NCBI RefSeq assembly: GCF_030273315.1
Contig: NZ_CP127174.1
Coordinates: 1-64,000, forward strand
Length of the DNA stretch: 64,000 bases
Direction: 5' to 3'
Source of the DNA: Natrialbaceae archaeon AArc-T1-2
GTDB lineage: Archaea; Halobacteriota; Halobacteria; Halobacteriales; Natrialbaceae
This document shows positions 27,181-36,177 of this stretch, in pieces; position 1 is the first letter of the stretch, and the number at the start of each line of letters is the position of its first letter. The translations under genes were made by a program, and so were the position numbers. A model generated the notes under the pieces. That model did not search any database. It was not told the DNA's origin and saw only the letters and a program-made list of their open reading frames with translations.

Positions 27181-27906
27181 ATGGAACTCACCTGGCACGG
27201 TCACTCGACGTGGCACGTTACCGTCGACGAGACGAAGCTGTTGATCGATCCGTTCTTCGACAACCCGAAGACCGATCTCGAGCCGGCAGACGTCGACACC
27301 CCCGACTACGTATTGTTGACCCACGGCCACGCCGACCACATCGCGGATGCGGACGCGTTCGCGGACGCGACGCTCGTGGCGACACCCGAGCTCGCGAGCT
27401 ACGTGGAGTCCGAGTTCGGCTACGACGACACCGTCGGGATGAACATCGGCGGCACCCTCGAGTGCGACGACGCGTTCGTGACGATGCACCGGGCCGACCA
27501 CACCAACGGCATTATGACCGAGTACGACGTCGACGCTGGGATGCCGACCGGCTTCGTCGTCTCCGATACGATGCCGACGAAAGAGGCAGACGGCGAGAGC
27601 CGGACCTTCTATCACGCCGGCGACACCGGCCTCATGACCGAGATGCGCGACGTCATCGCTCCCTTCCTCGAACCCGACGCCGTCGCCGTTCCGATCGGCG
27701 ATCACTTCACGATGGGGCCGTGGCAGGCCGGCGTCGCCGTCGACTGGCTCGACGCCGATCACGCTCTGGCGATGCACTACGATACGTTCCCGCCGATCGA
27801 ACAGGACCCCGAAGACTTCGAGCGGGAAGTGCGTGCGACCGGCAGCGACGCCGACGTCCACGTCCTCGAGGGCGACGAGACGTTCACGCTCGAGGATCCG
27901 GTGTAG
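27181..27906 (+). CDS. Metal-dependent hydrolase, metallo-beta-lactamase fold (UPF0173 type)
   Basis: A 241-aa cytoplasmic MBL-fold protein. Metal motifs are WHGHSTWHV at the N-terminus, [13 protein letters not shown] (the H-x-H-x-D-H signature), MHRADHTNG, and [13 protein letters not shown] with the bridging Asp; [10 protein letters not shown] contains the last His. This matches the UPF0173/YtkL group, whose substrates are unknown. A TATA box 28 nt upstream of the ATG at 27181 supports the start. The gene after it is on the same strand but 105 bp away with its own promoter. Confidence 0.88.
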   Translation: MELTWHGHSTWHVTVDETKLLIDPFFDNPKTDLEPADVDTPDYVLLTHGHADHIADADAFADATLVATPELASYVESEFGYDDTVGMNIGGTLECDDAFVTMHRADHTNGIMTEYDVDAGMPTGFVVSDTMPTKEADGESRTFYHAGDTGLMTEMRDVIAPFLEPDAVAVPIGDHFTMGPWQAGVAVDWLDADHALAMHYDTFPPIEQDPEDFEREVRATGSDADVHVLEGDETFTLEDPV

Positions 27907-28011
27907 CGTCCGAACGGCTGGCGAGAACCCGCCCTCGAGTGGACGCCCCGGCGGTCGCCGCCGGACGAGATACAGGGTGATTTATATCGTCGCAGCCGTC
28001 CCCTTCTACCA

Positions 28012-28833
28012 GTGAAGTGGCGATGTGCGTGGTGTGGGAAGCCACACGAGGAGAACGACCCACCCTGTGACACCTGCGGACACAACAGCTTCGAGGAGGC
28101 GGTCGTCCGCGAACGGCAGCTCGAGACCGTCGACACCGGCCCGGAGTACGTCTGGCGGTGTCCAAGCTGCGGTCGCGACCACGTCAAGAACACCCCGCCG
28201 TGTTCGCGCTGTGGCAACCCCGAGCTCGAACAGACCGAACAGACCTACGAGGACGTCGAGCGCGACCTCGAGACGCCGAGCTGGTTCGAGGTCGCGAAGC
28301 CGTATACGCCGGTCATCGCCGTGTTGGTTCTCGTCGTCGGCCTCTTCGCGACGGGAATCGTTCCGCTCTCGATACTGCCGGGCGTCGGAACGCCGACGCC
28401 GCCCGACGCGCCGGGTGACGGCGAGACGGCGGCCGGACTCGACCTCGAAGAGACCGAAGGCGAGATCCACGACCGTCTCGAGGCCGAACGGGAAAGCGAG
28501 GGCTACGAGAGTCGGACGACCGATGCCGGACTCGGGGCGCTCGCGGAGTACCTGAACCGCCAGTACGTCGTCGCGGAGTACACCGACGACGATCCGGGTG
28601 AGACGCCACCGCCGAGTGAGTTCGATCCGTCCTGTACCGGTGAGGAGATCGTCTCCGGATCGGTGGTGCTCGAGGATACGGTCGACGACTACAACGACGA
28701 GACGGCGCTGGCCGACGACGTCGCTGACGCGTTACTCGAGGCGGACGCGGACGTCAGATCGGGGTACGAAGCCGAGGAGATCGACGTCCACGTCGTCGAG
28801 GGTGACGTCGTCGTCCGTTACGCTGCGTGCTAG
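28012..28833 (+). CDS. Membrane protein: two zinc ribbons, one TM segment, CAP-like outer domain
   Basis: A 273-aa protein. The first 75 residues hold two zinc ribbons (CAWCG...CDTCG and CPSCG...CSRCG, each C-x2-C pairs). One hydrophobic helix follows at about residues 100-125 (VIAVLVLVVGLFATGI). The outer part starts EIHDRLEAERESEGYES and LGALAEYLNRQYV, which resembles the first helices of CAP/SCP domains, but the rest is too divergent to be sure. Likely topology: ribbons in the cytoplasm, CAP-like part outside. The start is GTG at 28012, with TATA box TTTATATCG (27980-27988) 24-32 nt before it. Function unknown. Confidence 0.68.
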   Translation: MKWRCAWCGKPHEENDPPCDTCGHNSFEEAVVRERQLETVDTGPEYVWRCPSCGRDHVKNTPPCSRCGNPELEQTEQTYEDVERDLETPSWFEVAKPYTPVIAVLVLVVGLFATGIVPLSILPGVGTPTPPDAPGDGETAAGLDLEETEGEIHDRLEAERESEGYESRTTDAGLGALAEYLNRQYVVAEYTDDDPGETPPPSEFDPSCTGEEIVSGSVVLEDTVDDYNDETALADDVADALLEADADVRSGYEAEEIDVHVVEGDVVVRYAAC

Positions 28834-28879
28834 TCTCCGGTGGACGCTGACGTGTTATCCGAAAACAGATGCCGCGGTA

Positions 28880-29164
28880 TCAGGCCGCCGCCTCGAAGGC
28901 GTCCCGGAACGCCTGTGATTTCTCCTGGACGGTCACGGCGGCGTCCTCGAGCGCGTCGAGAGGGTCGACGCCGGATTCCGTCTTGATCGTCAGAATGGGT
29001 TCGGTCTGACCGCCCGACTGTTCTGGGTTCACGTCGTAAGTCGCGGCGGCGACGTCGTCGTGTTCGAGCAGAGCCCCTTTGAGGACGTTCATGAACGTGT
29101 GGTCCTCGCCGGCGATCTCGATCGAAAGCTCGTTCTCGCTGCTTTCGGTGACCCGCAGTTCCAT
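28880..29164 (-). CDS. rpoL: DNA-directed RNA polymerase subunit L (Rpb11 homologue)
   Basis: A 94-aa protein that pairs with RpoD (Rpb3) in the assembly platform of archaeal RNA polymerase. [20 protein letters not shown] and [18 protein letters not shown] are the conserved Rpb11/alpha-like strands and helix (HTxxN-L motif). Length is normal for the archaeal subunit. The ATG at 29164 was chosen because it begins the conserved strand; upstream in-frame sequence is not conserved in character and overlaps the next gene's promoter. Divergent from the rhomboid gene. Confidence 0.95.
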   Translation of the reverse strand: MELRVTESSENELSIEIAGEDHTFMNVLKGALLEHDDVAAATYDVNPEQSGGQTEPILTIKTESGVDPLDALEDAAVTVQEKSQAFRDAFEAAA

Positions 29165-29275
29165 GTCCCTCGTTCCGACCGTCGGCCGCTTGTACCTTTC
29201 GAAGGGACGGGTTCGGACGGTGACGTCGCCGTTGGGACGTAAACCACTATACGGATCCGGGCGAACGCTTGAGAC

Positions 29276-31093
29276 ATGGTATCGCTCGGAGGCGTGCTCG
29301 CGATGATCGTCGCCGTCGCACTCGTCGCCTCGCTGTGGACTATCCACCGACTCGAGTGTCCCGATCGTCGATGGCACGAACGGCTCCGAACGCGGCTGGT
29401 GGGCGGCGTTCCGTGGGGGACGCTCGTAGTGATGACGGTCGTCCTCGCGGTGTACCTGTTCGTCCAGGACGGGATCACGGACTTCGAGAACCCGGTCGTG
29501 TTACCCTACCGGGCGTGGTCGTACTTCTATCCGCTCGGGATGGCGACGGCCCCGTTCTCACACGCCAGTTCGGGACACCTGATCGGGAACCTCGTCGGGA
29601 CGCTGGTCGTGGCACCCATCGCGGAGTACGCCTGGGGACACTACCCGCCGTCGGGTGACGATCGCTCTGACCGAAAGCGGTCGTGGCGGACGAACCCGTG
29701 GGTGCGGGCGTTCGTGGTCTTCCCCACCGTCATCGTCGCGATCGGACTCGTAAGCAGCGTCTTTGCGCTCGGGCCTGTGATCGGGTTCTCTGGGGTCGTC
29801 TACGCCTTCGTCGGCTTCGCGATCGTTCGGTATCCGATCACGACGCTCGTCGCGACGCTTGGCGTCCAGGGGGCGGCGATTACGACCTACAACGCGCTTC
29901 GGTCGCCGATTTACGTCCACGAGGTGTCGGCGAGTCCCCCGTCCGCGCCGGGATGGGCGACGACGGCCATCCAGGGTCACGCGCTGGGCTTTCTTCTCGG
30001 ATTCTTGCTCGCTGTCGCCGTCTTCACCCGACGCGGCTATCGGCCCAGTCCGTTTCGACTGTGGATCGCCGTTCTCCTGTATGCGTTCTCGAGTTCGTTG
30101 TGGGCGATCTACTGGTTCCGCGACGACGCCTACGTCCTGTTCCAAGGACCCGGCGTCGCCATCGTCGCGATCCTCGCACTCGTCGTCACGCTGTCGGTGA
30201 CCGCTTCGGATCGGCCGATCGTTCCCGATCGCGCCCGCGAGGTCGTTCCGGGACGCTCGCGACACGACGAAAACGGCGTCGAACGAATTCTCGCGATCGG
30301 GTTCGCTGATACGGGCTCGGACTCGAGGTCGAGTCCGGGAACGAGCGTCGACCGCGTCCGCGAACTCGCACTCGCGGCCCGACCGCGGGTCGAATCGCGC
30401 CTCTCCGATCTGAGCCGGCGACAGGCCGCCGTGGGTGCCGTCGTCCTCGTGCTCGCACTCGTCGCCGGACCGGCGGTCGCGGCGAACGCCTTCATCGTCG
30501 ACGGCGGTCACGGGGACGAGAGCGAAAACGCGGTGGTCGTCGAGGATTACACCGTCACGTACGTCGAGAACGTCGAAAACGAGATGGTCTCGATCGTCGA
30601 CGTCGAGGTCTTCGGCGAGGAGTCGACCGTCGAGGCAAGTGGCGTCGTCGTCTCGAGTTCGGACCGGAACGTCTGGATGGAGACGGTCTCGACGCAACGC
30701 CTCGCCTTCGACGGCGGGGCGACCATCGAGGTCGGCGGCCCGGGCTGGCGCGAGACGATCCACGTCGACCGCCGGGGCTGGTCCGCCGTCGGCAACGATA
30801 CCGCCTACCAGGTCCGACTGTGGACCGACGGCGAGGATCCCCAGCTCGTGTACGCCTCCGATCCCGTCCGGGCCGACGTCCGCATCGACGGCCGGACCGT
30901 GACGGTCGTGCCTGACGGCGACGAGTTCGTCCTCGAGGTCACCGAACCGAACGAAACGACCTCGAGCGTCGTCGTTCCCGACGAGAACGAGACGGTGACG
31001 GCGGGTGGGCTCACCTTCGAGCGCGACGACGAGGGAGTCTACGCGCGTTCGGATGGCACCGAGGTGCAGGTCGCGAGCAGGGAGACGTACTAG
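29276..31093 (+). CDS. Rhomboid-family intramembrane protease with a C-terminal outer domain
   Basis: A 605-aa protein. The first 330 residues have multiple hydrophobic helices. The catalytic Ser172 lies in [10 protein letters not shown] (GxSG motif) and the His235 partner in [23 protein letters not shown] upstream is the rhomboid oxyanion-region motif. A cytoplasmic linker (about 330-400, charged) precedes another hydrophobic helix (about 398-415, [19 protein letters not shown]) and a beta-rich domain of about 190 residues, probably outside the cell. Rhomboids cleave substrates within the membrane; the extra domain is not part of minimal rhomboids. Its stop overlaps the convergent methyltransferase gene by 4 bp. 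Confidence 0.87.
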   Translation: MVSLGGVLAMIVAVALVASLWTIHRLECPDRRWHERLRTRLVGGVPWGTLVVMTVVLAVYLFVQDGITDFENPVVLPYRAWSYFYPLGMATAPFSHASSGHLIGNLVGTLVVAPIAEYAWGHYPPSGDDRSDRKRSWRTNPWVRAFVVFPTVIVAIGLVSSVFALGPVIGFSGVVYAFVGFAIVRYPITTLVATLGVQGAAITTYNALRSPIYVHEVSASPPSAPGWATTAIQGHALGFLLGFLLAVAVFTRRGYRPSPFRLWIAVLLYAFSSSLWAIYWFRDDAYVLFQGPGVAIVAILALVVTLSVTASDRPIVPDRAREVVPGRSRHDENGVERILAIGFADTGSDSRSSPGTSVDRVRELALAARPRVESRLSDLSRRQAAVGAVVLVLALVAGPAVAANAFIVDGGHGDESENAVVVEDYTVTYVENVENEMVSIVDVEVFGEESTVEASGVVVSSSDRNVWMETVSTQRLAFDGGATIEVGGPGWRETIHVDRRGWSAVGNDTAYQVRLWTDGEDPQLVYASDPVRADVRIDGRTVTVVPDGDEFVLEVTEPNETTSSVVVPDENETVTAGGLTFERDDEGVYARSDGTEVQVASRETY

Positions 31094-31710
31094 CGCCACT
31101 CGATGCGAAAGACCTCCGCCTCGAGCTCTCGGCTCGCGTGTTCGTGAAACGGGAACCGGCGGGCGAGTTCGAACGTCGCCTGGAACGCGTGGGTGACGGT
31201 GCCGCCGTTGTCGGCGGCGAACGACTCCACGAACGCCTGGCTCCCCTCGTTGTGGATAGTGTACGAGACGGACGCGAGCTCACGAGCCGACTCGAGAAAC
31301 GGGCGGTCGGCGTGGCGGTTCTGAGCGCCAAACGGCGGGTTCGAGACGACGGTCGCCTCCGAGATCGCAAGCGGCGGCCGGGTCGCATCGGCGCGGACCC
31401 AGTCGACCGCGACCGCCGACTCGAGGTCGACGCGGCGCTCGTTCTCGCGGGCGAGTACAATCGCGTCCGGGTCGAGTTCGAGCCCGACGACGCGGGTCGG
31501 CGAGAACGCGGTCGCACCGATGGCGAGCATCCCCGTCCCGGCACCGAGGTCGACGACGGACCGGCCGGTCAGATCGTCCTGTAACGATGCGAACTGGAGC
31601 AGGTGGGCGGCGATCTCCGGCGGCGTGAGATACTGCTCGAGGTCGGCCGACGGGGCCTCGAAGTCCGTGACTGACTCGAGGCGACGGGCGAGTTCGCGCC
31701 GAGAGACCAT
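31090..31710 (-). CDS. METTL5-family RNA methyltransferase
   Basis: A 206-aa SAM-dependent methyltransferase. SAM motif I is VVDLGAGTGMLAIGA, motif II ends in VVGLELD, and the catalytic NPPF tetrapeptide is in VVSNPPFGAQNRHADRPF. NPPF indicates N6-adenine or similar exocyclic-amine methylation, and METTL5 acts on small-subunit rRNA in eukaryotes; the archaeal target is inferred. Start at the ATG 31710 (MVSRRELARRLES) is usual for the family. It is followed 10 bp upstream by the hypothetical gene at 31721 on the same strand, probably one operon. Confidence 0.88.
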   Translation of the reverse strand: MVSRRELARRLESVTDFEAPSADLEQYLTPPEIAAHLLQFASLQDDLTGRSVVDLGAGTGMLAIGATAFSPTRVVGLELDPDAIVLARENERRVDLESAVAVDWVRADATRPPLAISEATVVSNPPFGAQNRHADRPFLESARELASVSYTIHNEGSQAFVESFAADNGGTVTHAFQATFELARRFPFHEHASRELEAEVFRIEWR

Positions 31711-31720
31711 CGTCTGGCGG

Positions 31721-32122
31721 TCAGTCCGCGATCGTAATGGGCGCGTCGAGCTCGAATCTCAGTCCCTCGCGCTCGGCGCGTTCGGCACACGCTGCGAGCG
31801 CCGGGCGGACCTTCTGCGGGTTGGCGATCGTCTCGCAGTCGACGGTCACCGTCCCGGCTCCGAGAACCGAGGCCGCACGGACGTAGTCACGGATCCGGTT
31901 CGCTTCCGCCTGCGTGCGAAGCGAGCAGTCTGCGTCGAAGCAGGCGTTTACGACCAGCCGCGCCGGAACCAGCCCCTCGCGATTCAACTCACGTCCGAGG
32001 GCGCGCAGGTGGTCGGGTGCCGTCGATTCCAGGGCCGATGCTTCGAGTCGGATCGGAGTGAGGTCTTCCGGCCGACACCGTTCGATCGTCCGTTCGACGT
32101 CGACTGACGAGGTGGCGCTCAT
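31721..32122 (-). CDS. Haloarchaeal protein of unknown function
   Basis: A 133-aa soluble protein beginning MSATSSVDVERTIERC. It has two Cys-containing stretches (NACFDADCSLRTQAEANRIRD split) and the strand TVTVDCETIANPQKVRPAL. I do not recognise a functional family. The ATG at 32122 is preceded by GTATTCTAT (minus strand, near 32141-32149), a fair TATA box for a leaderless mRNA. It probably forms an operon with the METTL5-like gene 10 bp downstream. Confidence 0.65.
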   Translation of the reverse strand: MSATSSVDVERTIERCRPEDLTPIRLEASALESTAPDHLRALGRELNREGLVPARLVVNACFDADCSLRTQAEANRIRDYVRAASVLGAGTVTVDCETIANPQKVRPALAACAERAEREGLRFELDAPITIAD

Positions 32123-32451
32123 GGCTCGTCATACGCGAATAGAATACAAAAGGCTTTGTGAATGCACAGTAGTAATAAGCCAGGCAAGGGAATCGGGCAG
32201 CAGTCGAACGTGCGTAGAACGTCGGACGCGTGAGAAACCGGGAGACGGCGTTCGGATCGGCTACCCCCGTGGCCGGATCCGGATGGCCGAACACCGGTTT
32301 CGGAATCGAACACGCACGGAGGGTGGAACGGTGGTCGGGTGGTGGATCAGGACGTCGTCACCCTCCGTATCAGTTTCGGCAGCCAACCAACATAAACCTT
32401 TGACCTGACAGTCACGGGTTCGAAGACGTCTCGAGGTATTGGCCTCCGTGT
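32123..32451. other. Intergenic region, no gene recognised
   Basis: Its left end holds the minus-strand promoter of the hypothetical gene. Near 32388, ACATAAACCTTTG looks like a plus-strand TATA box, but it would drive transcription into the 3' end of the GlmU-like gene on the opposite strand. No open frame, hairpin or RNA gene stands out. Confidence 0.35.
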
Positions 32452-33633
32452 TCAGCGATCTCGCTCGACCGTCTCGTCAGGACGGGTCGTAGCGCCTGAC
32501 TCGAGTTTGAGGCCTTGAGTCAGGCTGGTGTTGATCCCCGTCTTGACGCCGTCGCCGGCGACGACGCCGAACTTGCGCCGGCCGGTCGAGACGCGCTCGC
32601 CCTTGACAGAAAAGCGGACGTCCGCATCGTCGTGACGGAGGTTCGCCACCGTCGTTCCCGCCCCGAAGTTGACGTCCCGGCCGAGCACGCTGTCGCCGAC
32701 GTACGAGAGATGGCCGACGGTCGCACCCGCCGAGAGGACGCTGTTTTTCACCTCGACGGCGTGACCGACTTTCGCACCCTCGCCTATCAGGGTCGCTCCC
32801 CGAACGTAGGCGTTCGGTCCGACGGTCGCACCCGTCCGGACCAACGCCGGTCCCTCGATCACGACGCCCGAACGGACAGTCGCACCCTCCTCGACGACGA
32901 CGTCTCCGTCGAGAACCGTGTCCGCGGCCACGTCGCCGTCGACCCGTCCTTCGAGATCGGCGAGTTTCCACTCGTTCGCCTCGAGCAGTTCCCACGGGCG
33001 GCCGACGTCCATCCAGCGCTCGAGCGTGACCGGCGTGACGGCGTACTCCTCGATTACCCGTGCGAGCACGTCGGTGATCTCGTGTTCGCCGCGTTCACTC
33101 GGCGGAACCTCGAGCCACTCGCGGGCCTCGGCGGGGAAGGCGTAGGCCCCGGCGTTGGCGAGGTTCGTCGGCGGATCGGACGGCTTTTCGACGATGTCGG
33201 TGACCGTCTCGTCGGCCGTGCTGAGGACCCCGTAGTTGCGTGGCTCGTCGACGGGGATGGCGCAGACGGCCGGTCCCGACTCGAACAGGCGAGCGACCGC
33301 GTCGGGATCGTACAGATTGTCGCCGTTGAGCACCGCAAACGGCCCGTCGAGACGGTCGCGAGCAGCATTTACCGCGTGAGCAGTTCCCGCCTGTTCTCCC
33401 TGGACTGCGTAGCTGATCGGGACGTCACGATACCCGTCGCCGAAGTACTCCCGGACGGCAGCTGCCTCGTAGCCGACCACGAGCACGACCTCGTCGGCAC
33501 CGGCCTCGATCGCCGCGTCGACGGTGTGGGCAACGAGCGGGCGGTCGGCGACGGGAAGCATCGGCTTCGGGAGCGAGGCTGACAGCGGTCGAATGCGCGT
33601 CCCTTCGCCTGCTGCGAGAACGACGGCTTTCAT
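32452..33633 (-). CDS. Bifunctional sugar-1-phosphate nucleotidylyltransferase / acetyltransferase (GlmU-like)
   Basis: A 393-aa two-domain enzyme. The N-terminal nucleotidyltransferase starts VVLAAGEGTRIRPLSASLPKP (signature GxGTRxxPLT-type) with VLNGDNLYDPDAV for the metal Asp. From about residue 240 come left-handed beta-helix hexapeptide repeats (GATVRSGVVIEG, GATVGPNAYVRG, GAKVGHAVEVKNS), the acyltransferase domain. Archaeal homologues make UDP-GlcNAc from GlcN-1-P, working after GlmM, whose gene is 0.7 kb away on the same strand. dTDP-sugar synthesis is an alternative. TATA ATATTTATCC (minus strand, about 33660-33670) lies 27 nt before the ATG. Confidence 0.88.
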   Translation of the reverse strand: MKAVVLAAGEGTRIRPLSASLPKPMLPVADRPLVAHTVDAAIEAGADEVVLVVGYEAAAVREYFGDGYRDVPISYAVQGEQAGTAHAVNAARDRLDGPFAVLNGDNLYDPDAVARLFESGPAVCAIPVDEPRNYGVLSTADETVTDIVEKPSDPPTNLANAGAYAFPAEAREWLEVPPSERGEHEITDVLARVIEEYAVTPVTLERWMDVGRPWELLEANEWKLADLEGRVDGDVAADTVLDGDVVVEEGATVRSGVVIEGPALVRTGATVGPNAYVRGATLIGEGAKVGHAVEVKNSVLSAGATVGHLSYVGDSVLGRDVNFGAGTTVANLRHDDADVRFSVKGERVSTGRRKFGVVAGDGVKTGINTSLTQGLKLESGATTRPDETVERDR

Positions 33634-34041
33634 CGATGGCTCGAGGTATTCCGACGGGACGGATAAATATGTCCACTATACACCGCGACCAGCGTGTGTC
33701 CGACCGTCGGTTTCGTCGCTCGGACGCGGAGCCGCGACCGTGATACCGATAGCTGTGACGGTGTCCCAGTGGGACCGCGAGACGGGTCGTGGTCGCGCCG
33801 GTACCGACTCGCAGCCGTCGGTAGAGCCGACGCCCCATTCGTCTCGCATGTCGACAGCGTAGCGTCCTCGTAGCCACCCGAAAATCACTCGTTACGATAT
33901 GGAAATATTGAATTTCTCCCGGACGTAGCGGTCGTTCGCCCGAATCTCGGAGCGGCCACTCGGGACGTGAATCGAACGGCGGTGCGCTCGACGGCGACGT
34001 TATGCGGCCCATAGTAAATAGTGTACTGTCGGAACCAGTGG
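33634..34041. other. Intergenic region with a degenerate half copy of the 88-bp repeat
   Basis: Within these 408 bp, 33741-33768 reads TGATACCGATAGCTGTGACG and on to GTGTCCCAG. It matches the left part of repeat copy C (TGATACGGATTGCTGTAAC, then ..GTACC) at nearly every position of the first 19. The rest of the element has decayed. The left end carries the GlmU-like promoter; the right end carries CATAGTAAATAG (34010-34021), TATA box for the next gene. An AT-rich GAAAT-N5-ATTTC lies at 33902-33916. Confidence 0.45.
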
Positions 34042-34254
34042 ATGATGTCGACGGATCCATCCGACGCGAAGTGGACTCCGCTGGAATCGGATCGCCAGAC
34101 TGCCTCTCCCCGCTGTGTAACCTGTGGAAACCAGGTCACACGCCAGTTTGCCCGGGTCTTTGGGGACAACCGCGACGTCGTCCACGCCTGTCCCGACTGC
34201 TCGACGTACCGCGAGATGAAGACGTCGGACTTTATCCCCGAGGAACGCCGCTAA
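34042..34254 (+). CDS. 70-aa haloarchaeal zinc-binding protein
   Basis: A small protein with RCVTCGNQVTRQFARVFGDN and DVVHACPDCSTYREMKTSDF: two C-x2-C pairs about 22 residues apart, so one zinc site. This FARVFGDN-...-HACPxC form is common in short haloarchaeal proteins of unknown role. ATG 34042 (or 34045) was chosen because the TATA box lies about 27 nt upstream; a longer GTG start at 34021 would overlap it. It converges on glmM. Confidence 0.75.
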   Translation: MMSTDPSDAKWTPLESDRQTASPRCVTCGNQVTRQFARVFGDNRDVVHACPDCSTYREMKTSDFIPEERR

Positions 34255-34321
34255 TCGGACCTCGTTTCTCGTTTCACCAGCGCCTTTCTGTTCTTCCGGT
34301 CGCCGGAACGCTCGATCACGA

Positions 34322-35644
34322 TCAGGACCGCGCTGTGTCGACGACTCCCGTCGCCTCCTCGTAGAGTTCGTCGGCCCGATCGCCTTCGCGTGCCTCCGCC
34401 GTGACGCGTACGAGCGGTTCGGTGCCGCTGGCTCGAAGCAGGAACCAGCCGTCGCCGGCGTCGACCCGGACGCCGTCTAAGCCGTCGACCTCGTCGTACC
34501 GGTCGGCGACGCGCTCGCGAACGCGGTCCATAACGGTGTCTTTGTCGGCGACTTCGATCGATGTCCGTCGGATCGGATACGTCTCGACGGTGTCTACGAG
34601 CTCTGACAGCGGTCCACGCTCGGCGACGCGCTCGACGAGCTTGCATGCGGCAAGCGGTCCGTCCGGGCACAGCGTCTCCGACGGCCAGATCCAGGCGCCG
34701 CTTGGCTCACCACCGAAGACGACGTCGTCGTCGGTGGCCCGTTCGGCGACGTAGACGTCCCCGACTCGAGTCCGGACCAGGGACGCACCGACCGAAGCTA
34801 CCGCGTCGTCGACGGCGAGACTCGTGTCGACCGGGGCAGCTACCCGGTCACCCTCACCCTCGCGTGCAGCCTCGCGAGCGAACAGCGCGAGCAGAACGTC
34901 TTTCGGCACGAAGGTACCGGTGTCGTCGACGGCCATCATCCGGTCCGCGTCGCCGTCGTGGGCAACGCCGAGGTCGGCTCCCGTGTTCGCGACGACAGCC
35001 GCGAGCGTCCCGAGCGTCTCCCGGGTGGGCTCGCTCGGCCGGCCGGGGAACGCACCGTCTTCCTGTCCGTTCAGCGTCCGAACGTCACAGCCCAGTTCCG
35101 AGAGCGCGCGTGCGGTGATTCCGCCTGCGCCGTTGCCGACGTCGACGACGACGCTCGGCGGATCGTCGATCGATACCGCCTTCCGGAGCGACCGGACGTG
35201 ACGGTCGAGCACACCGCTTTCACGACGACGCCAACCCAGCCCGTCCCAGGGCTGCAAGTCGTAGTCGGCCGTCTCGACTCGCCGAGCGATCGATTCCCGT
35301 CGCTTCGGTCCGAACGCCTTTCCCGACGGCGTCCAGAGCTTGACGCCGTTGTCCGTCGCCGGGTTGTGCGACGCCGTGATCACGACGCCGGCGTCAGCCT
35401 CGAGGGGCTCGATCGAACGCGCGATCGTCGGCGTCGACGCGACGCCGACCTCGAGGACGTCCGTTCCACACTCCCGCAAGCCCGCAGTGAGGGCGTCACA
35501 CAAGAGCGCACCGCTTTCGCGGACGTCGCGACCGACGACGACGCGTTCGTAGCCGTCGCTTCCGACGGCACGACCGATCGACAGGGCGAGTTCCGCTGTC
35601 ACGTCGTCGCCGACGGTGCCACGGACGCCGCTCGTTCCGAACAT
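34322..35644 (-). CDS. glmM: Phosphoglucosamine mutase / phosphohexomutase
   Basis: A 440-aa alpha-D-phosphohexomutase. The phosphoserine loop is VVITASHNPATDNGVK; the metal loop is VAHDGDADRMMAVDDTG; sugar recognition is VFGGEPSGAWIWPS; the phosphate loop at the end is LLRASGTEPLVRVTAEA. The N-terminus MFGTSGVRGTVG is typical of archaeal GlmM/ManB. It would convert glucosamine 6-phosphate (from GlmS) to the 1-phosphate used by the GlmU-like enzyme nearby. Phosphomannomutase activity cannot be excluded. Confidence 0.92.
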   Translation of the reverse strand: MFGTSGVRGTVGDDVTAELALSIGRAVGSDGYERVVVGRDVRESGALLCDALTAGLRECGTDVLEVGVASTPTIARSIEPLEADAGVVITASHNPATDNGVKLWTPSGKAFGPKRRESIARRVETADYDLQPWDGLGWRRRESGVLDRHVRSLRKAVSIDDPPSVVVDVGNGAGGITARALSELGCDVRTLNGQEDGAFPGRPSEPTRETLGTLAAVVANTGADLGVAHDGDADRMMAVDDTGTFVPKDVLLALFAREAAREGEGDRVAAPVDTSLAVDDAVASVGASLVRTRVGDVYVAERATDDDVVFGGEPSGAWIWPSETLCPDGPLAACKLVERVAERGPLSELVDTVETYPIRRTSIEVADKDTVMDRVRERVADRYDEVDGLDGVRVDAGDGWFLLRASGTEPLVRVTAEAREGDRADELYEEATGVVDTARS

Positions 35645-35778
35645 ATCCGGGACTCACGCCGGGGGACAGTTAGTATGTGTTGGCTATCGTCGTCCGGTTG
35701 CGACGCTCCCGGCGATCTCAATTGCGGGGTAGCGATCGCCTACGGCGTTGAACGGTAGACAACGTACTTACGTGACTC

Positions 35779-35810
35779 TCGTGATCGCGAACATGTGGTG
35801 ACGATCACGA
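35779..35810. promoter_or_regulatory. Inverted repeat between glmM and a small regulator
   Basis: TCGTGATC (35779-35786) and GATCACGA (35803-35810) form a perfect 8-bp inverted repeat with a 16-bp spacer. It lies 70-100 bp before the small wHTH regulator and about 135 bp before glmM, which is divergent. It is a candidate operator, perhaps for the regulator itself. Confidence 0.4.
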
Positions 35811-35880
35811 CTCCACCCGAACGCGACGGCGGAACGGTCCCCGGAATCGCGCCGTAAGTACCGACCGAATCTACCCTCTC

Positions 35881-36132
35881 ATGCAGACGTCCGATCAGAA
35901 ACCCGATACGACCGCCGACGCGAGCGTCGACGACCTCCCACCGAGCGCGAAACTCGTCTACAAAGTCCTCGAGTACGAGGGCGCGATGACCCAAGACGAG
36001 ATCACGACCGAGTCGCGACTCTGTGCGCGGACCGTCCGGTACGCGCTCGGCCAGCTCGAGCGAAACGACCTCGTAGAGAGTCGCGTCAGCCTCGAAGACG
36101 CTCGCCAGTCGGTGTATCGACTCCCAAAGTGA
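35881..36132 (+). CDS. Small winged-helix (MarR/TrmB-like) transcription regulator
   Basis: An 83-aa protein that is mostly one winged helix: LPPSAKLVYKVLEYEGAMTQ, then the recognition helix ESRLCARTVRYALGQLERND, then the wing LVESRVSLEDARQSVYRLPK. No effector domain is present. Similar short haloarchaeal regulators are common; targets are unknown. ATG at 35881 gives MQTSDQKPDT, a short disordered tail. The following gene is on the opposite strand. Confidence 0.82.
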   Translation: MQTSDQKPDTTADASVDDLPPSAKLVYKVLEYEGAMTQDEITTESRLCARTVRYALGQLERNDLVESRVSLEDARQSVYRLPK

Positions 36133-36177
36133 CCGAAACGAGAGGCGACTCTCCTGGTCACGTCCGGCAACGACTTC

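Noticed and set aside
32380-32451. A plus-strand promoter (ACATAAACCTTTG) leading into the 3' end of the GlmU-like gene
   Set aside because: No gene or structured RNA follows on that strand. An antisense transcript is possible but unsupported.
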